Shown here: piece by piece, positions 43,793 to 52,071 of the stretch | How positions within the stretch are numbered: position 1 is the stretch's first letter | Layout of the letters: the number at the start of each line of letters is the position of its first letter | Assembly: GCA_963603365.1 (NCBI GenBank) | Contig: CAVCMI010000003.1 | Span: forward strand, 65,612-129,611 | Origin: F23-D06 sp963603365 | GTDB lineage: Bacteria; Bacteroidota; Bacteroidia; Bacteroidales; WCHB1-69 | Direction: 5' to 3' | DNA length: 64,000 nt | Notes under the pieces: generated by a model | The model's database searches: none | Seen by the model: the letters and a program-made list of their open reading frames with translations, nothing else | What the model was told of the DNA's origin: nothing | Translations under genes and position numbers: made by a program

Positions 43793-44425
43793 ATGAAACC
43801 TGCGCATTTTTTTGCTATGTTCTTGCTGTCCGGCTGTCTGGGCACGGCAATGGCGCAGCGCACGCCGCAGGTGCTGTACGGTCTGCACGACAACGGGAAA
43901 ACCTACACTTCTCTTGAGGAGGCTCTTTCTGAACCGCAAAAAGTCTATCGCCTCAAACTGACAAAATTGCCCGAAAGAGACTCTCTGCCTGAAACAATGT
44001 TTCAACTTGCCGAACTCCGCGAGCTTACCGTCAAGGGCTGCCGGCTCTGCGTCCTCAACCGCAACATATACAAACTTTCACGGCTTGAGATCCTGAATCT
44101 CGACAAGAACAAACTGCTCCGTCTTCCCGCAAGCCTCGGCCGCCTCAGACATCTCCGCAACCTTGTTGTGAGCCGCAACCTGATCGAAACATTTCCTGAT
44201 TCTATTGCGTCAATGGAATGCCTTGAACATATAGATGCCTGGGGAAATCCGCTCTATGTGCTTCCTGAAAGCATCGCAGCGTTGAAACATACCCTCAAGG
44301 TTCTTGATTTAAGGCAGATACCTTTAACCAAAAGTGAATATGAGGCTATGGAAATACTGTTGCCCTATACTGACATCCTTTTTACGGACATCTGCGAGTG
44401 CGAAAACCGGCGCGACCATGATTGA
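43793..44425 (+). CDS. Leucine-rich-repeat envelope protein
   Basis: The 210-residue protein starts at ATG 43793; ATG 43781 in the same frame is an alternative. The N-terminus KPAHFFAMFLLSGCLGTAMAQ is a secretion signal, and the LLSGC part could be a lipobox. About five leucine-rich repeats follow (LPETMFQLAELRELTVKG, IYKLSRLEILNLDKNKLLRLP, SLGRLRHLRNLVVSRNLIETFP, SIASMECLEHIDAWGNPLYVLP), of the bacterial 'disease-resistance-like' LRR class. It probably binds a protein partner at the cell surface or in the periplasm. It converges on the MORN-like gene, with 5 bases between stops. Confidence 0.75.
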   Translation: MKPAHFFAMFLLSGCLGTAMAQRTPQVLYGLHDNGKTYTSLEEALSEPQKVYRLKLTKLPERDSLPETMFQLAELRELTVKGCRLCVLNRNIYKLSRLEILNLDKNKLLRLPASLGRLRHLRNLVVSRNLIETFPDSIASMECLEHIDAWGNPLYVLPESIAALKHTLKVLDLRQIPLTKSEYEAMEILLPYTDILFTDICECENRRDHD

Positions 44426-44430
44426 AAAGG

Positions 44431-45477
44431 CTATTCCTTTGGCATCGCGGTGTCAAAGAGCATTTTGACCATTTTGGCTTCTGCCCCCTCTGCGCGAACT
44501 TCCTCATCAGGTGCGGGCACGATCTTTACAATGATGGCATCGCTGTCTTCCTCTTCTTGGGAGACCGTGTATCCCGCAATGGCATCTATGGCGACAATCA
44601 TGTCCGGTGTAACTTTGACAAATGCAGTGAAGTCAATCCATTGCGACACGGCATCAATTGTCTCGTCCACCGTGATGCGCTTCCCGCTTTTGAGTACGGC
44701 ATCCGTCTTGTCGCCCGTGCTCTGGAAATAGGCTATCAGGTTCTGGTTCAGTTTCTGCCCGTGCCCTTTAATATAAAGGTACAGGTAAGTGGCTACGGTG
44801 CGCTGGTCGCGGTATTCCAACGTGGTGCGTATCTTGCCGGCGGCATCATAACTGTTCCACTCGCCGTCGCGGAACCCGTTGCGGTAGTTGCCCGACGAGG
44901 AGACATGTCTGTTGGGGTAATAGGCGGTGCAGAGTCCGTTCCGTTTCCCGTTGAGGTAGTTCTCTTCAAGGTTTACGGCACCGTTCACATAATAGGATGT
45001 GTGATTCCCGTTGAGTTTCCCCCGGGTATAGTTCCGCTCATCCAGAAGCAGGCCGCTGCTTGGCGAGTAAGTCCGCCATTGCCCCGACCGCTCCCCCTTG
45101 TCGTACTGTTCCGTGGCTATCAGTGTGTCTTTGTCGGAATAGTAATGCCAAATGCCCTCCTTTTGCTGGTCGATGAACACCCCCTCCGACGCCTTGTGCC
45201 CGTTTTCGTGGTAGATGGTGGCTTTTACCCGGTGTACGCCTTGCTGGAAGTCGGATACGCTCTTCAGTTTCCCGTTCTCGTGATAATACCGGAATGTCCC
45301 ATAGGGAATGTTGTCCTTGAACTGGCCTTCGTATACAAGTTTCCCCTTCTCGTATTTTTTCCAGACACCCTGCTTGCGCCCTGAGGCATCTGTCCGGTTT
45401 GTGTCGGCACCGTTGTTTTGGGGAAATGCGTTGAGGGATAAAAGGCAAATCAGAAAAAGTAGGATTCTTTTCATCAA
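44431..45477 (-). CDS. Secreted MORN-like (YwqK-type) repeat protein
   Basis: The 348-residue protein has a signal peptide (about residues 1-19, ending NAFPQ). Residues about 35-230 are made of roughly 24-residue repeats with the MORN/YwqK pattern 'G-x-W-x-x-Y-x-x-G-x-x-x-x-E-x-x-Y-x-x-G-x-x-H/N-G'. Examples are KQGVWKKYEKGKLVYEGQFK, GTFRYYHENGKLKSVSDFQ and GQWRTYSPSSGLLLDERNY. A C-terminal domain of about 110 residues (SQWIDFTAFVKVTPDMIVAIDAIAGY) resembles TonB-C-like energy-transfer domains, but I am not sure. Such proteins are often named after a YwqK antitoxin, yet a toxin-antitoxin role here has no support. Confidence 0.7.
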   Translation of the reverse strand: MMKRILLFLICLLSLNAFPQNNGADTNRTDASGRKQGVWKKYEKGKLVYEGQFKDNIPYGTFRYYHENGKLKSVSDFQQGVHRVKATIYHENGHKASEGVFIDQQKEGIWHYYSDKDTLIATEQYDKGERSGQWRTYSPSSGLLLDERNYTRGKLNGNHTSYYVNGAVNLEENYLNGKRNGLCTAYYPNRHVSSSGNYRNGFRDGEWNSYDAAGKIRTTLEYRDQRTVATYLYLYIKGHGQKLNQNLIAYFQSTGDKTDAVLKSGKRITVDETIDAVSQWIDFTAFVKVTPDMIVAIDAIAGYTVSQEEEDSDAIIVKIVPAPDEEVRAEGAEAKMVKMLFDTAMPKE

Positions 45478-45623
45478 AAACGTTTTTTTCAGTTTTAAAA
45501 CAGTGTTAACGGCATCAAGCGTAAAAAATTGCAGAGAGGCAATGCAAAATAGTTTCTGCGCAAGATGTTTTTGTCCACTATGAGGACGGCTTCCCTGAAA
45601 AGCTGCGGTGTTGTGGAAAGTTG

Positions 45624-45631
45624 TACTTTTG
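45624..45631 (+). promoter_or_regulatory. Bacteroidota -7 box (TACTTTTG) for the acyl-ACP thioesterase
   Basis: TACTTTTG lies about 69 bases before the thioesterase start. Confidence 0.55.
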
Positions 45632-45699
45632 CGCGCCGCCGAACGAGAAGATGAACGGATATTGCAGGCGGTGTTTAATTATTTGCAAAACAATGTTTT

Positions 45700-46449
45700 A
45701 TGATAGAATATGAGAATGTCTATTCTGAAGAGCATGTCATCTCTTCTTTTATAGTGGACGGCAAGCGTCTTCTCCGTCCGACGGCGTTGTTCGGGCTGAT
45801 GCAGGAGGTGGCAGACAACCATGTGGAGGGCATCGACTGCGGATGGAATTTCCTCCACACGATGAACCGCTTCTGGGCGCTTTCCCGTATGGATGTCGAG
45901 ATCATCCGACGCCCGGCCTGGAAAGAGCATGTCCTGATCAGCACTTGGGGGAAGAAGCACAACTACCTGATACAACCTCGAGACTATCTGGTGGAAACGC
46001 CGGATGGTGAAACGCTGGTGCGTGCCACGTCCAATTGGGTGGTGTTGGATACGGAAGGAAAGCCTTGTCTGGTGTCTGAAATTGACGGCCGCCTGCACCT
46101 GCAGCCAGACCTGCATGCGCTGGAAAAGCCGGCTGCCCGTTTGCGCAAAGTCGTTGAGGAAGATCCGGAAATGTTTCGCCCCGTGGTCTATTCCGACATT
46201 GACATGAATCACCATGTCAACAATGCCTCATACGTGACCTGGGCAATGGACTGCTTCCCGTACGACTTTCACCGGAATCATGAACTGACGCACATCTCGC
46301 TCAATTATCTGAAACAGACGCGGTCGGACGACTGCTATGCCGTGCTTAAGAAAGAGACGGGTCCGGGCGTGTTTTCCTTGTCCGCCTTTTCAGAACGGGA
46401 GGGTGAGGAGACATGCCGGATGGAGACGCGTTGGAAAGAGCAGCAATAG
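45700..46449 (+). CDS. Acyl-ACP thioesterase (FatA/FatB-like)
   Basis: The 249-residue protein has a double hotdog fold and hydrolyses acyl-ACP, releasing free fatty acids. The first domain contains LMQEVADNHVEGIDCGW and WGKKHNYLIQPRDYLVET; the second has the catalytic segment SDIDMNHHVNNASYVTW, with the conserved asparagine/histidine pair. Bacterial homologues in Bacteroidota work in fatty-acid release or in branched-chain lipid supply. It stands alone between the MORN-like gene and the terminator at 46501-46535. Confidence 0.9.
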   Translation: MIEYENVYSEEHVISSFIVDGKRLLRPTALFGLMQEVADNHVEGIDCGWNFLHTMNRFWALSRMDVEIIRRPAWKEHVLISTWGKKHNYLIQPRDYLVETPDGETLVRATSNWVVLDTEGKPCLVSEIDGRLHLQPDLHALEKPAARLRKVVEEDPEMFRPVVYSDIDMNHHVNNASYVTWAMDCFPYDFHRNHELTHISLNYLKQTRSDDCYAVLKKETGPGVFSLSAFSEREGEETCRMETRWKEQQ

Positions 46450-46500
46450 TCTGGTAACAACGTTACACCTATAGAGGGAAGCAAGGGCGCAAGAAACAAG

Positions 46501-46535
46501 ACGAGGGGTTTGCCTTTGACAGGCAAACCCCTCGT
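46501..46535. terminator. Strong inverted repeat between convergent genes
   Basis: A 15-bp perfect stem (46501-46515 with 46521-46535) has a 5-base loop and ends both the thioesterase and oxidoreductase transcripts. No T-run follows, as is common in this phylum. Confidence 0.75.
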
Positions 46536-46552
46536 AAAACAGTCGGAATAGA

Positions 46553-47104
46553 CTAAAGGGTATGGTAAGGTTTGAGAAGACCTTTCCCGATTTCCACAGC
46601 CTCTTCGTTTTTGGGGATGAGGTGGTGGTGGCGTTCGGGAAGCGATTTTTCCAGACCTTTGTGCAGCATTTCAGGGGTGACCAGCGGCTTGACGGCAAGG
46701 AAACCGCCGAGGACAATCATGTTGAACAGTTTGGCGATGCCCAGTTCGCTGGCCTTGTCGGCAGCGGCGACCTGATAGATGTTGATATCCTTGCGGGTCG
46801 GGTGATGGGAGATGCCGTTCGGGTCGTAGATGAGGAGACCGCCAGGCTTGACGGCCGACTCGAACTTGTCCATAGACTGTTGGTTGAGGATGATGGCCGT
46901 GTCGAACTGGTTGAGGTAAGGAGAACAGATACGTTCATCGCTCAGAATGACCGTGACATTAGACGTGCCACCGCGCATTTCAGGACCGTAAGAAGGAAGC
47001 CAGGACACCTCCTTGTTTTGCATAATGCCGGCGTATGCCAGAATCTTTCCCATAGAAAGCACACCTTGACCGCCGAAGCCTGCTATAATTATTTCTTCTG
47101 TCAT
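46553..47104 (-). CDS. 2-oxoacid:ferredoxin oxidoreductase subunit gamma
   Basis: The 183-residue protein is the gamma subunit that binds CoA in the four-subunit 2-oxoacid:ferredoxin oxidoreductases. IIIAGFGGQGVLSMGKILAYAG at the start, SYGPEMRGGTSNVTVILSD and the central LNQQSMDKFE are family hallmarks. It is last in the set ferredoxin-alpha-beta-gamma and lies 24 bases after the beta gene. Confidence 0.93.
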   Translation of the reverse strand: MTEEIIIAGFGGQGVLSMGKILAYAGIMQNKEVSWLPSYGPEMRGGTSNVTVILSDERICSPYLNQFDTAIILNQQSMDKFESAVKPGGLLIYDPNGISHHPTRKDINIYQVAAADKASELGIAKLFNMIVLGGFLAVKPLVTPEMLHKGLEKSLPERHHHLIPKNEEAVEIGKGLLKPYHTL

Positions 47105-47128
47105 TTCTTTGTGAATTTAAAATCGTTA

Positions 47129-47971
47129 CTATTTTTTTCTCAAGGAGTAGATGGTTTCATTGGGCTCGTCGAAAGTCTTGACGCGCTCCATGAATGCGGG
47201 GTCGAACTTGCCGTCCACTTTCATGTCTCCGAGCGGGAAGAACTTCAGCGTGTTCTCTTCCATCCACTTGTTGGCCTGAACCGGGGTCATTTTCCATCCG
47301 GAGTTGCAGTTTGAGGTGACCTCCACGAAAGAGAGGCCCTTGTTGAGTTTCTGGTTCTCGAAAGCCTTCCGGATGGCCTTTTTGCACTTGCGGGCCAACG
47401 CCGGCGTATAGACTGCCTGACGAGTGGCGTAGTAAGTGCCGGGCAGCTGGGCCAGCATCTCCGTGATTCTCATGGTGTATCCCATGATTTTGGGGTCACG
47501 GCCGTAAGGACAAGTCACGGTTTCCATGCCTTCAAGGGTAGTGGGGGCCATCTGGCCGCCGGTCATGCCGTAGATGCCGTTGTTGATGAAGATGATGGTG
47601 ATGTTTTCGCCGCGGTTGCAGGCGTGCATGACCTCGCCGCATCCGATGGACGCCAAGTCGCCGTCTCCCTGATAGGAAAAGACGAAATGCTCCGGCCACA
47701 GGCGTTTGACGGCCGTTGCCACGGCAGGGGCGCGTCCGTGGGCGGCCTCTATGAAGTCAACGTCGAAATAGTTGTAGGCCAACACAGAGCATCCTACCGG
47801 AGAGACGCCGATGGTCTTGTCCTGAATGCCCATCTCTTCGATGACTTCAGCAATGATTCTGTGAACTACGCCATGGCCGCAGCCCGGGCAATAGTGCATG
47901 ATGGCATCCGTGAGAACCGGCGTGCGTTTGTACACTAAATTTTCAGGTTTTATGATATCTTCTCTTGTCAT
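47129..47971 (-). CDS. 2-oxoacid:ferredoxin oxidoreductase subunit beta (TPP-binding)
   Basis: The 280-residue subunit binds thiamine diphosphate: HYCPGCGHGVVHRI near the start and the TPP motif GDGDLASIGCGEVMHACNRGENITIIFINN at about 98-127. It catalyses oxidative decarboxylation of a 2-oxoacid, with electrons going to ferredoxin. Subunit type (VorB/KorB-like) suggests branched-chain 2-oxoacids or 2-oxoglutarate, which sequence alone cannot separate here. Confidence 0.95.
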   Translation of the reverse strand: MTREDIIKPENLVYKRTPVLTDAIMHYCPGCGHGVVHRIIAEVIEEMGIQDKTIGVSPVGCSVLAYNYFDVDFIEAAHGRAPAVATAVKRLWPEHFVFSYQGDGDLASIGCGEVMHACNRGENITIIFINNGIYGMTGGQMAPTTLEGMETVTCPYGRDPKIMGYTMRITEMLAQLPGTYYATRQAVYTPALARKCKKAIRKAFENQKLNKGLSFVEVTSNCNSGWKMTPVQANKWMEENTLKFFPLGDMKVDGKFDPAFMERVKTFDEPNETIYSLRKK

Positions 47972-47988
47972 ATCTTCAATTGATTAAT

Positions 47989-49068
47989 TTATTTGACCAT
48001 ATTTTTCAAAGCCTCGAACACCTCGACAGGTGTAGGAATGACACCGCCGTAACGGCCGTAATGCTCAACGGGCACGTTGCAGTCAACGGCAAGGCGCACA
48101 TCTTCAATCATCTGTCCGGCATTCATCTCAACACTCATGATCTTCTTCATGCGGTTTCCGATCTCCTTCACGGCTTTCGTCGGGAACGGCCAGAGGGTGA
48201 TAGGACGCACCAGACCTACTTTGATGCCTTCGGCACGGGCCAACTCCACTGACTTCAGGCAGATACGGGCTGCGGAACCGTAAGCCACGAACAGGTATTC
48301 AGCGTCTTCGCACTGGATTGCCTCATAGCGAGCCTCTTTCTCTTCACACTCCCTGTATTTGGCCTGTATTCTCTCGTTCACGCCTTCCTGTTTGAGCGCG
48401 TCAAGCTCAAGGGAGGTTATGATGTTGTGGTTGCGGCTTGCAGGTTTCCCCCATGCAGCCCAAGGGCATTTTTCTGCAATGTATTCGTTGCTCCAGCGAG
48501 GCTTGTAGTCGTCAACCTCAACTTTTTCCATCACCTGGCCGATGACGCCGTCGGAGAGGATGCAGGCAGGATTGCGGTACTTGTAGGCCAAGTCGAACCC
48601 GAGCTCTACAAAGTCGTACATCTCTTGTACGGATGCCGGAGCCAGCGTGATCAGCCGGTAGTCGCCGTGTCCGCCGCCTTTCGTGGTCTGGAAATAGTCG
48701 GACTGTGAAGGCTGGATGGTGCCCAGTCCGGGACCGCCGCGCACTACGTTCACGCACAAGGCGGGAAGCTCGGCGCCTGCAATATAGGAAAGCCCCTCCT
48801 GCATCAGCGAAAAACCGGGAGAGGAAGAAGAGGTCATTACGCGCTTGCCCGTGGCGGCGCCGGCATACACCATGTTGATGGACGCCAACTCGCTTTCGGC
48901 CTGAAGAACAACCATGCCGGTTGTAAGATATGGTCTTTCTGCCATCAAATGTTCGAGGACTTCACTCTGCGGAGTGATGGGGTAACCGAAATAGCCGTCG
49001 CACCCCATTCTAATGGCAGCCTCGGCAATGGCTTGATTACCCTTCATTAATTTAAGTTCTTTTGCCAT
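47989..49068 (-). CDS. 2-oxoacid:ferredoxin oxidoreductase subunit alpha
   Basis: The 359-residue alpha subunit begins KLMKGNQAIAEAAIRMGCDGYFGYPITPQSEV, a signature of the VorB-type alpha chain. It contains VMTSSSSPGFSLMQEGLSYIAGAELP, which lines the active site. It pairs with the beta subunit. The name 3-methyl-2-oxobutanoate dehydrogenase (VorB) is common for this subgroup, but the substrate is not proven. Confidence 0.93.
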   Translation of the reverse strand: MAKELKLMKGNQAIAEAAIRMGCDGYFGYPITPQSEVLEHLMAERPYLTTGMVVLQAESELASINMVYAGAATGKRVMTSSSSPGFSLMQEGLSYIAGAELPALCVNVVRGGPGLGTIQPSQSDYFQTTKGGGHGDYRLITLAPASVQEMYDFVELGFDLAYKYRNPACILSDGVIGQVMEKVEVDDYKPRWSNEYIAEKCPWAAWGKPASRNHNIITSLELDALKQEGVNERIQAKYRECEEKEARYEAIQCEDAEYLFVAYGSAARICLKSVELARAEGIKVGLVRPITLWPFPTKAVKEIGNRMKKIMSVEMNAGQMIEDVRLAVDCNVPVEHYGRYGGVIPTPVEVFEALKNMVK

Positions 49069-49129
49069 TTTAAAATCGTTTAAATGTTAATTGTTGATTT
49101 AATACTGAGTTGAAAAAAAAAGGATTGGA

Positions 49130-49351
49130 TTACTCTTTGGCGCGGTAAACTTCGATGACGCCGTCAGGGCAAATCACTGCGCAACTGGCGCAGCCAATGC
49201 AAGCATCCTCGTTTACTGTTTCCAGGTAATTGTAACCCTTCGCGTTCACATGTTTGGACAGCGCGATGCAGCTGTTGGGACATCCGGTGATGCATACCCC
49301 ACAACCCTTGCACTTGTCCGTGTCAATGATTAAAGCTCCTTTAAATGCCAT
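49130..49351 (-). CDS. 2-oxoacid:ferredoxin oxidoreductase, 4Fe-4S ferredoxin subunit
   Basis: The 73-residue 2[4Fe-4S] ferredoxin is the delta subunit. Two cysteine motifs are present, CKGCGVCITGCP and CIGCASCAVICP. I chose ATG 49351 because the longer frame crosses the promoter at 49424-49431. It is first in the four-gene operon and passes electrons from the TPP site to free ferredoxin. Confidence 0.95.
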   Translation of the reverse strand: MAFKGALIIDTDKCKGCGVCITGCPNSCIALSKHVNAKGYNYLETVNEDACIGCASCAVICPDGVIEVYRAKE

Positions 49352-49423
49352 AAGTTTTTGATTTAACAAGTTATTAAATTGGTTGTTAGTTGTTATTTCT
49401 GTATTTTCTTTTTTTAGAAAGCG

Positions 49424-49431
49424 CAAACATA
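49424..49431 (-). promoter_or_regulatory. Bacteroidota -7 box (TATGTTTG) for the oxidoreductase operon
   Basis: TATGTTTG on the minus strand lies about 73 bases before the ferredoxin start. Confidence 0.55.
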
Positions 49432-49624
49432 CGATTTTTTCAGCAATCGCGCAATGCGTTTTTTTCAACTTCACGGATTGTCCGAAATGATGAAAAACAA
49501 TGCCGCTTCCGAGAGGCTCGCCCGATCCCTGACATCATCCCTGCTTTTCCACGCCAGACACCATAAAACCTGTGCAGTGTGTTTTAAAATGTGTTTCAGG
49601 ACAGCAGGTCAGCCGTTTTTTTTC

Positions 49625-49632
49625 TATTTTTG
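49625..49632 (+). promoter_or_regulatory. Bacteroidota -7 box (TATTTTTG) for the DUF349 gene
   Basis: TATTTTTG is followed 46 bases later by the ATG at 49678. It is divergent from the oxidoreductase promoter. Confidence 0.65.
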
Positions 49633-49677
49633 CGCCCTGATTATTAACCACCTATTACTATTCATTAAAATAATCTT

Positions 49678-51903
49678 ATGGAACAACAAGATTTTCTTTC
49701 TCAAGAGAATGTCGAGATGCAGCCTCAAGAGATGAATCCCGGGACTTCAGCAGAAGTTCAAAATGCTATGCCTCAAGAAACTTCTACACCTGAAGAGGAT
49801 ACTGTTAATGTTGAAGAGCCTGTGGACTGCGCTGAACAGGTCGATCCGGAACAGCCTGCCTTGGCAGCAGAGCCTGCCCCGGCAGCAGATCCGGCACAGG
49901 AAACCGTGAAACAAGAGCCTGCCGAGGAAAAGTCGGCAGAAGAGATTGCCGCCGAAATTGAACGCCAGCAGAATGTGACAGAGCCGGAGTCCGAGCCGGA
50001 GTCTGAAAACGAACCCGCAGAAACGCTGGAACAGATAGAAACCGAATATGCCTCCCTTAACCTTGAACAGTGCGTGTCAGAACTCGAACGCCTGGTCGAT
50101 GGCCCTGATGTCAATGCCATTAAGCAAAGGGTAGGCGTGCTTCGCTCAAGAATCATTGACTTCTTGAAGGAAAGAAGACGCGAGGCCGTGGCCGCCTATA
50201 ATGCCGCCAAGGCAGCAGCCGAAGCAAAGTCCGCCGAAACCCCCGAAGAACCCGTTGCCGAACCTGAAGCGCCCTCCAATGAGCCCGACGAGACTGAACT
50301 CCGCTTCAACAAGGCTTTCCAGAAATTCAAGGACGCCAAAGCCAAGTTCGTCGAGGAACTGGAAGCCCAGAAACTGAAAAACTTTGACGCCAAGAAGCAG
50401 ATCATTGAAGGTCTCCGTAACCTCGTAGAGACGGAATCTAACCTTAAGGTGCTGAACGACAAATTCAAGGAGTTTCAGGAGGCTTGGAAAAACATAGGCC
50501 CGGTGCCGCAAGCCGAGTCGACGAACCTTTGGCAGAACTACCATTTCTATGTTGAGAAGTTCTTTGACATCCTCAGGATGAACAAGGAGATGCGCGCACT
50601 GGACCTTAAGAAGAACCTCGAAAGCAAACTCGAACTCTGCGAGAAAGCCGAGTCTCTGCTGCTCGTCGATTCTATCAACCAGTCGTTCAAGGAACTCCAA
50701 AGCCTCCACGAACAGTGGAAGGAGATCGGCCCTGTGCCCGAAGAGAAAAAAGAAGAGGTGTGGGAACGCTTCAAGTCCGCGTCCGACCAGATCAACGCCA
50801 GAAGGAAAGAGTTCTATGACAGGTTGTTTGCCGAAGAACAGAACAACTATAATGCCAAGGTCGTCCTTTGCGAACAGGCAGAAGAAGCCGTGTCCAATAT
50901 TTCTGGTTCGCTTAAGGAGTACAACAGCATCAGCGACAAGCTGACCGAACTGCTGACGGTGTGGAAAACGCTCGGGCCGGCTCCCGCAAAACTGAACGAT
51001 GAAATCTGGAACCGCTTCAAGTCCACGCTCGACAAGTTCTTTGCCGCCAAGAAAGAGTATTTCCAGAACATCAAGGAGACGCAGACACAGAATTACAACA
51101 AGAAACTGAACCTCGTGCTGCAGGCGGAGGGCATCGCCGACCGTACCGACTGGAAACAGGCAACCGAAGAGATGCTTAAGCTCCAAGCCGAATGGAAGAC
51201 CATCGGCACGATACCGCGCAAGTATTCCGACCAGGTCTGGAAACGCTTCAGAGCCGCGTGCGACAAGTTCTTTGAGGCCAAATCGAATTATTTCAAGAAT
51301 GTTCAAGAGGTTGAAAACGTGAATCTCAAGAAAAAAGAGGAACTTGTCCAGAAGATCCTTGCCCATGAGTTCGGCGACGACCGCGCTGCCAATATGGAGG
51401 TGCTGAAGGCCTACCAGAACGAATGGATCGAAATAGGATTTGTTCCCAAAAAAGAGAAAGACAAGATCTATGCACAGTACCGGGAGGCGCTCGACAAACG
51501 CTTCGCCGAACTCAAGATCAGTGCCGATGATCTGCGCCATACCCGCTTCCAGTCACGGATTGACAATATCCTCAACAGCCCTGATGCCAGCAAGATGATC
51601 GACAGGGAGAAGAACAACCTCCGCAACCGCCTGAACCAGCTTCGCGAAGATATCCCGCTGTGGGAAAACAACCTCGGTTTCTTTGCAAATTCGAAAAACG
51701 CCGAAATTGTCACCGCAGAGTTCCGCAAAAAGATAGAGGCCGCCAAAGCCGAAGCCAAGGATCTTGAATACAAGCTGGCTATGATGAACCGCTCGCAAAA
51801 GAAAGAGCAAAAGGCTGCAAAACAAGACGAAACACAAACTGACCAGTCAGCCTCGGCTGACCAGTCTGCCCCGGCTGACAAGTCAGCCCCGGCGGCTGAA
51901 TAG
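49678..51903 (+). CDS. DUF349 repeat protein
   Basis: The 741-residue cytosolic protein has an acidic, low-complexity head (residues about 1-115, rich in E, P, A, Q). Five or so DUF349 repeats follow, each built around a 'W-K-x-I/L-G-P-V/A-P-x-x-x-x-x-x-x-W-x-R-F' core (FQEAWKNIGPVP, LHEQWKEIGPVPEEKKEEVWERF, LTVWKTLGPAPAKLNDEIWNRF, LQAEWKTIGTIPRKYSDQVWKRF, YQNEWIEIGFVP). A helical stretch and a tail of repeated DQSASA/DQSAPA/DKSAPA units complete it. DUF349 proteins are abundant in Bacteroidota; related proteins have been tied to ribosome or polymerase functions, but the role is unclear. Confidence 0.85.
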   Translation: MEQQDFLSQENVEMQPQEMNPGTSAEVQNAMPQETSTPEEDTVNVEEPVDCAEQVDPEQPALAAEPAPAADPAQETVKQEPAEEKSAEEIAAEIERQQNVTEPESEPESENEPAETLEQIETEYASLNLEQCVSELERLVDGPDVNAIKQRVGVLRSRIIDFLKERRREAVAAYNAAKAAAEAKSAETPEEPVAEPEAPSNEPDETELRFNKAFQKFKDAKAKFVEELEAQKLKNFDAKKQIIEGLRNLVETESNLKVLNDKFKEFQEAWKNIGPVPQAESTNLWQNYHFYVEKFFDILRMNKEMRALDLKKNLESKLELCEKAESLLLVDSINQSFKELQSLHEQWKEIGPVPEEKKEEVWERFKSASDQINARRKEFYDRLFAEEQNNYNAKVVLCEQAEEAVSNISGSLKEYNSISDKLTELLTVWKTLGPAPAKLNDEIWNRFKSTLDKFFAAKKEYFQNIKETQTQNYNKKLNLVLQAEGIADRTDWKQATEEMLKLQAEWKTIGTIPRKYSDQVWKRFRAACDKFFEAKSNYFKNVQEVENVNLKKKEELVQKILAHEFGDDRAANMEVLKAYQNEWIEIGFVPKKEKDKIYAQYREALDKRFAELKISADDLRHTRFQSRIDNILNSPDASKMIDREKNNLRNRLNQLREDIPLWENNLGFFANSKNAEIVTAEFRKKIEAAKAEAKDLEYKLAMMNRSQKKEQKAAKQDETQTDQSASADQSAPADKSAPAAE

Positions 51904-51931
51904 CTTGGTTGATCAATAAAGGTTTGCAATT

Positions 51932-51956
51932 AGGGGCATCTCATTGAGATGCCCCT
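51932..51956 (+). terminator. Rho-independent terminator of the DUF349 gene
   Basis: An 11-bp stem (51932-51942 with 51946-51956) has a 3-base loop, followed by TT and C-rich sequence. It lies 29 bases after the stop codon. Confidence 0.75.
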
Positions 51957-52071
51957 TTCCCTATTTATGTAGTATGGTGTCTGATTTATGGCGATGAACA
52001 GAATGCCGCGACGAATGCCACGGCATTCGTAACCGTGCCGCCAATGGTCAGGATGCTGTGGCGACGCTCTG

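Noticed and set aside
44431..45477. Toxin-antitoxin role suggested by the YwqK name
   Set aside because: The protein is secreted and no toxin-like gene adjoins it; the neighbour is a converging LRR gene.
50146..51540. A 464-codon open frame on the minus strand across the DUF349 gene
   Set aside because: It is fully antisense to a clearly coding gene with well-defined repeats, and its translation has no domain or secretion signal that makes sense. It is a shadow of codon bias.
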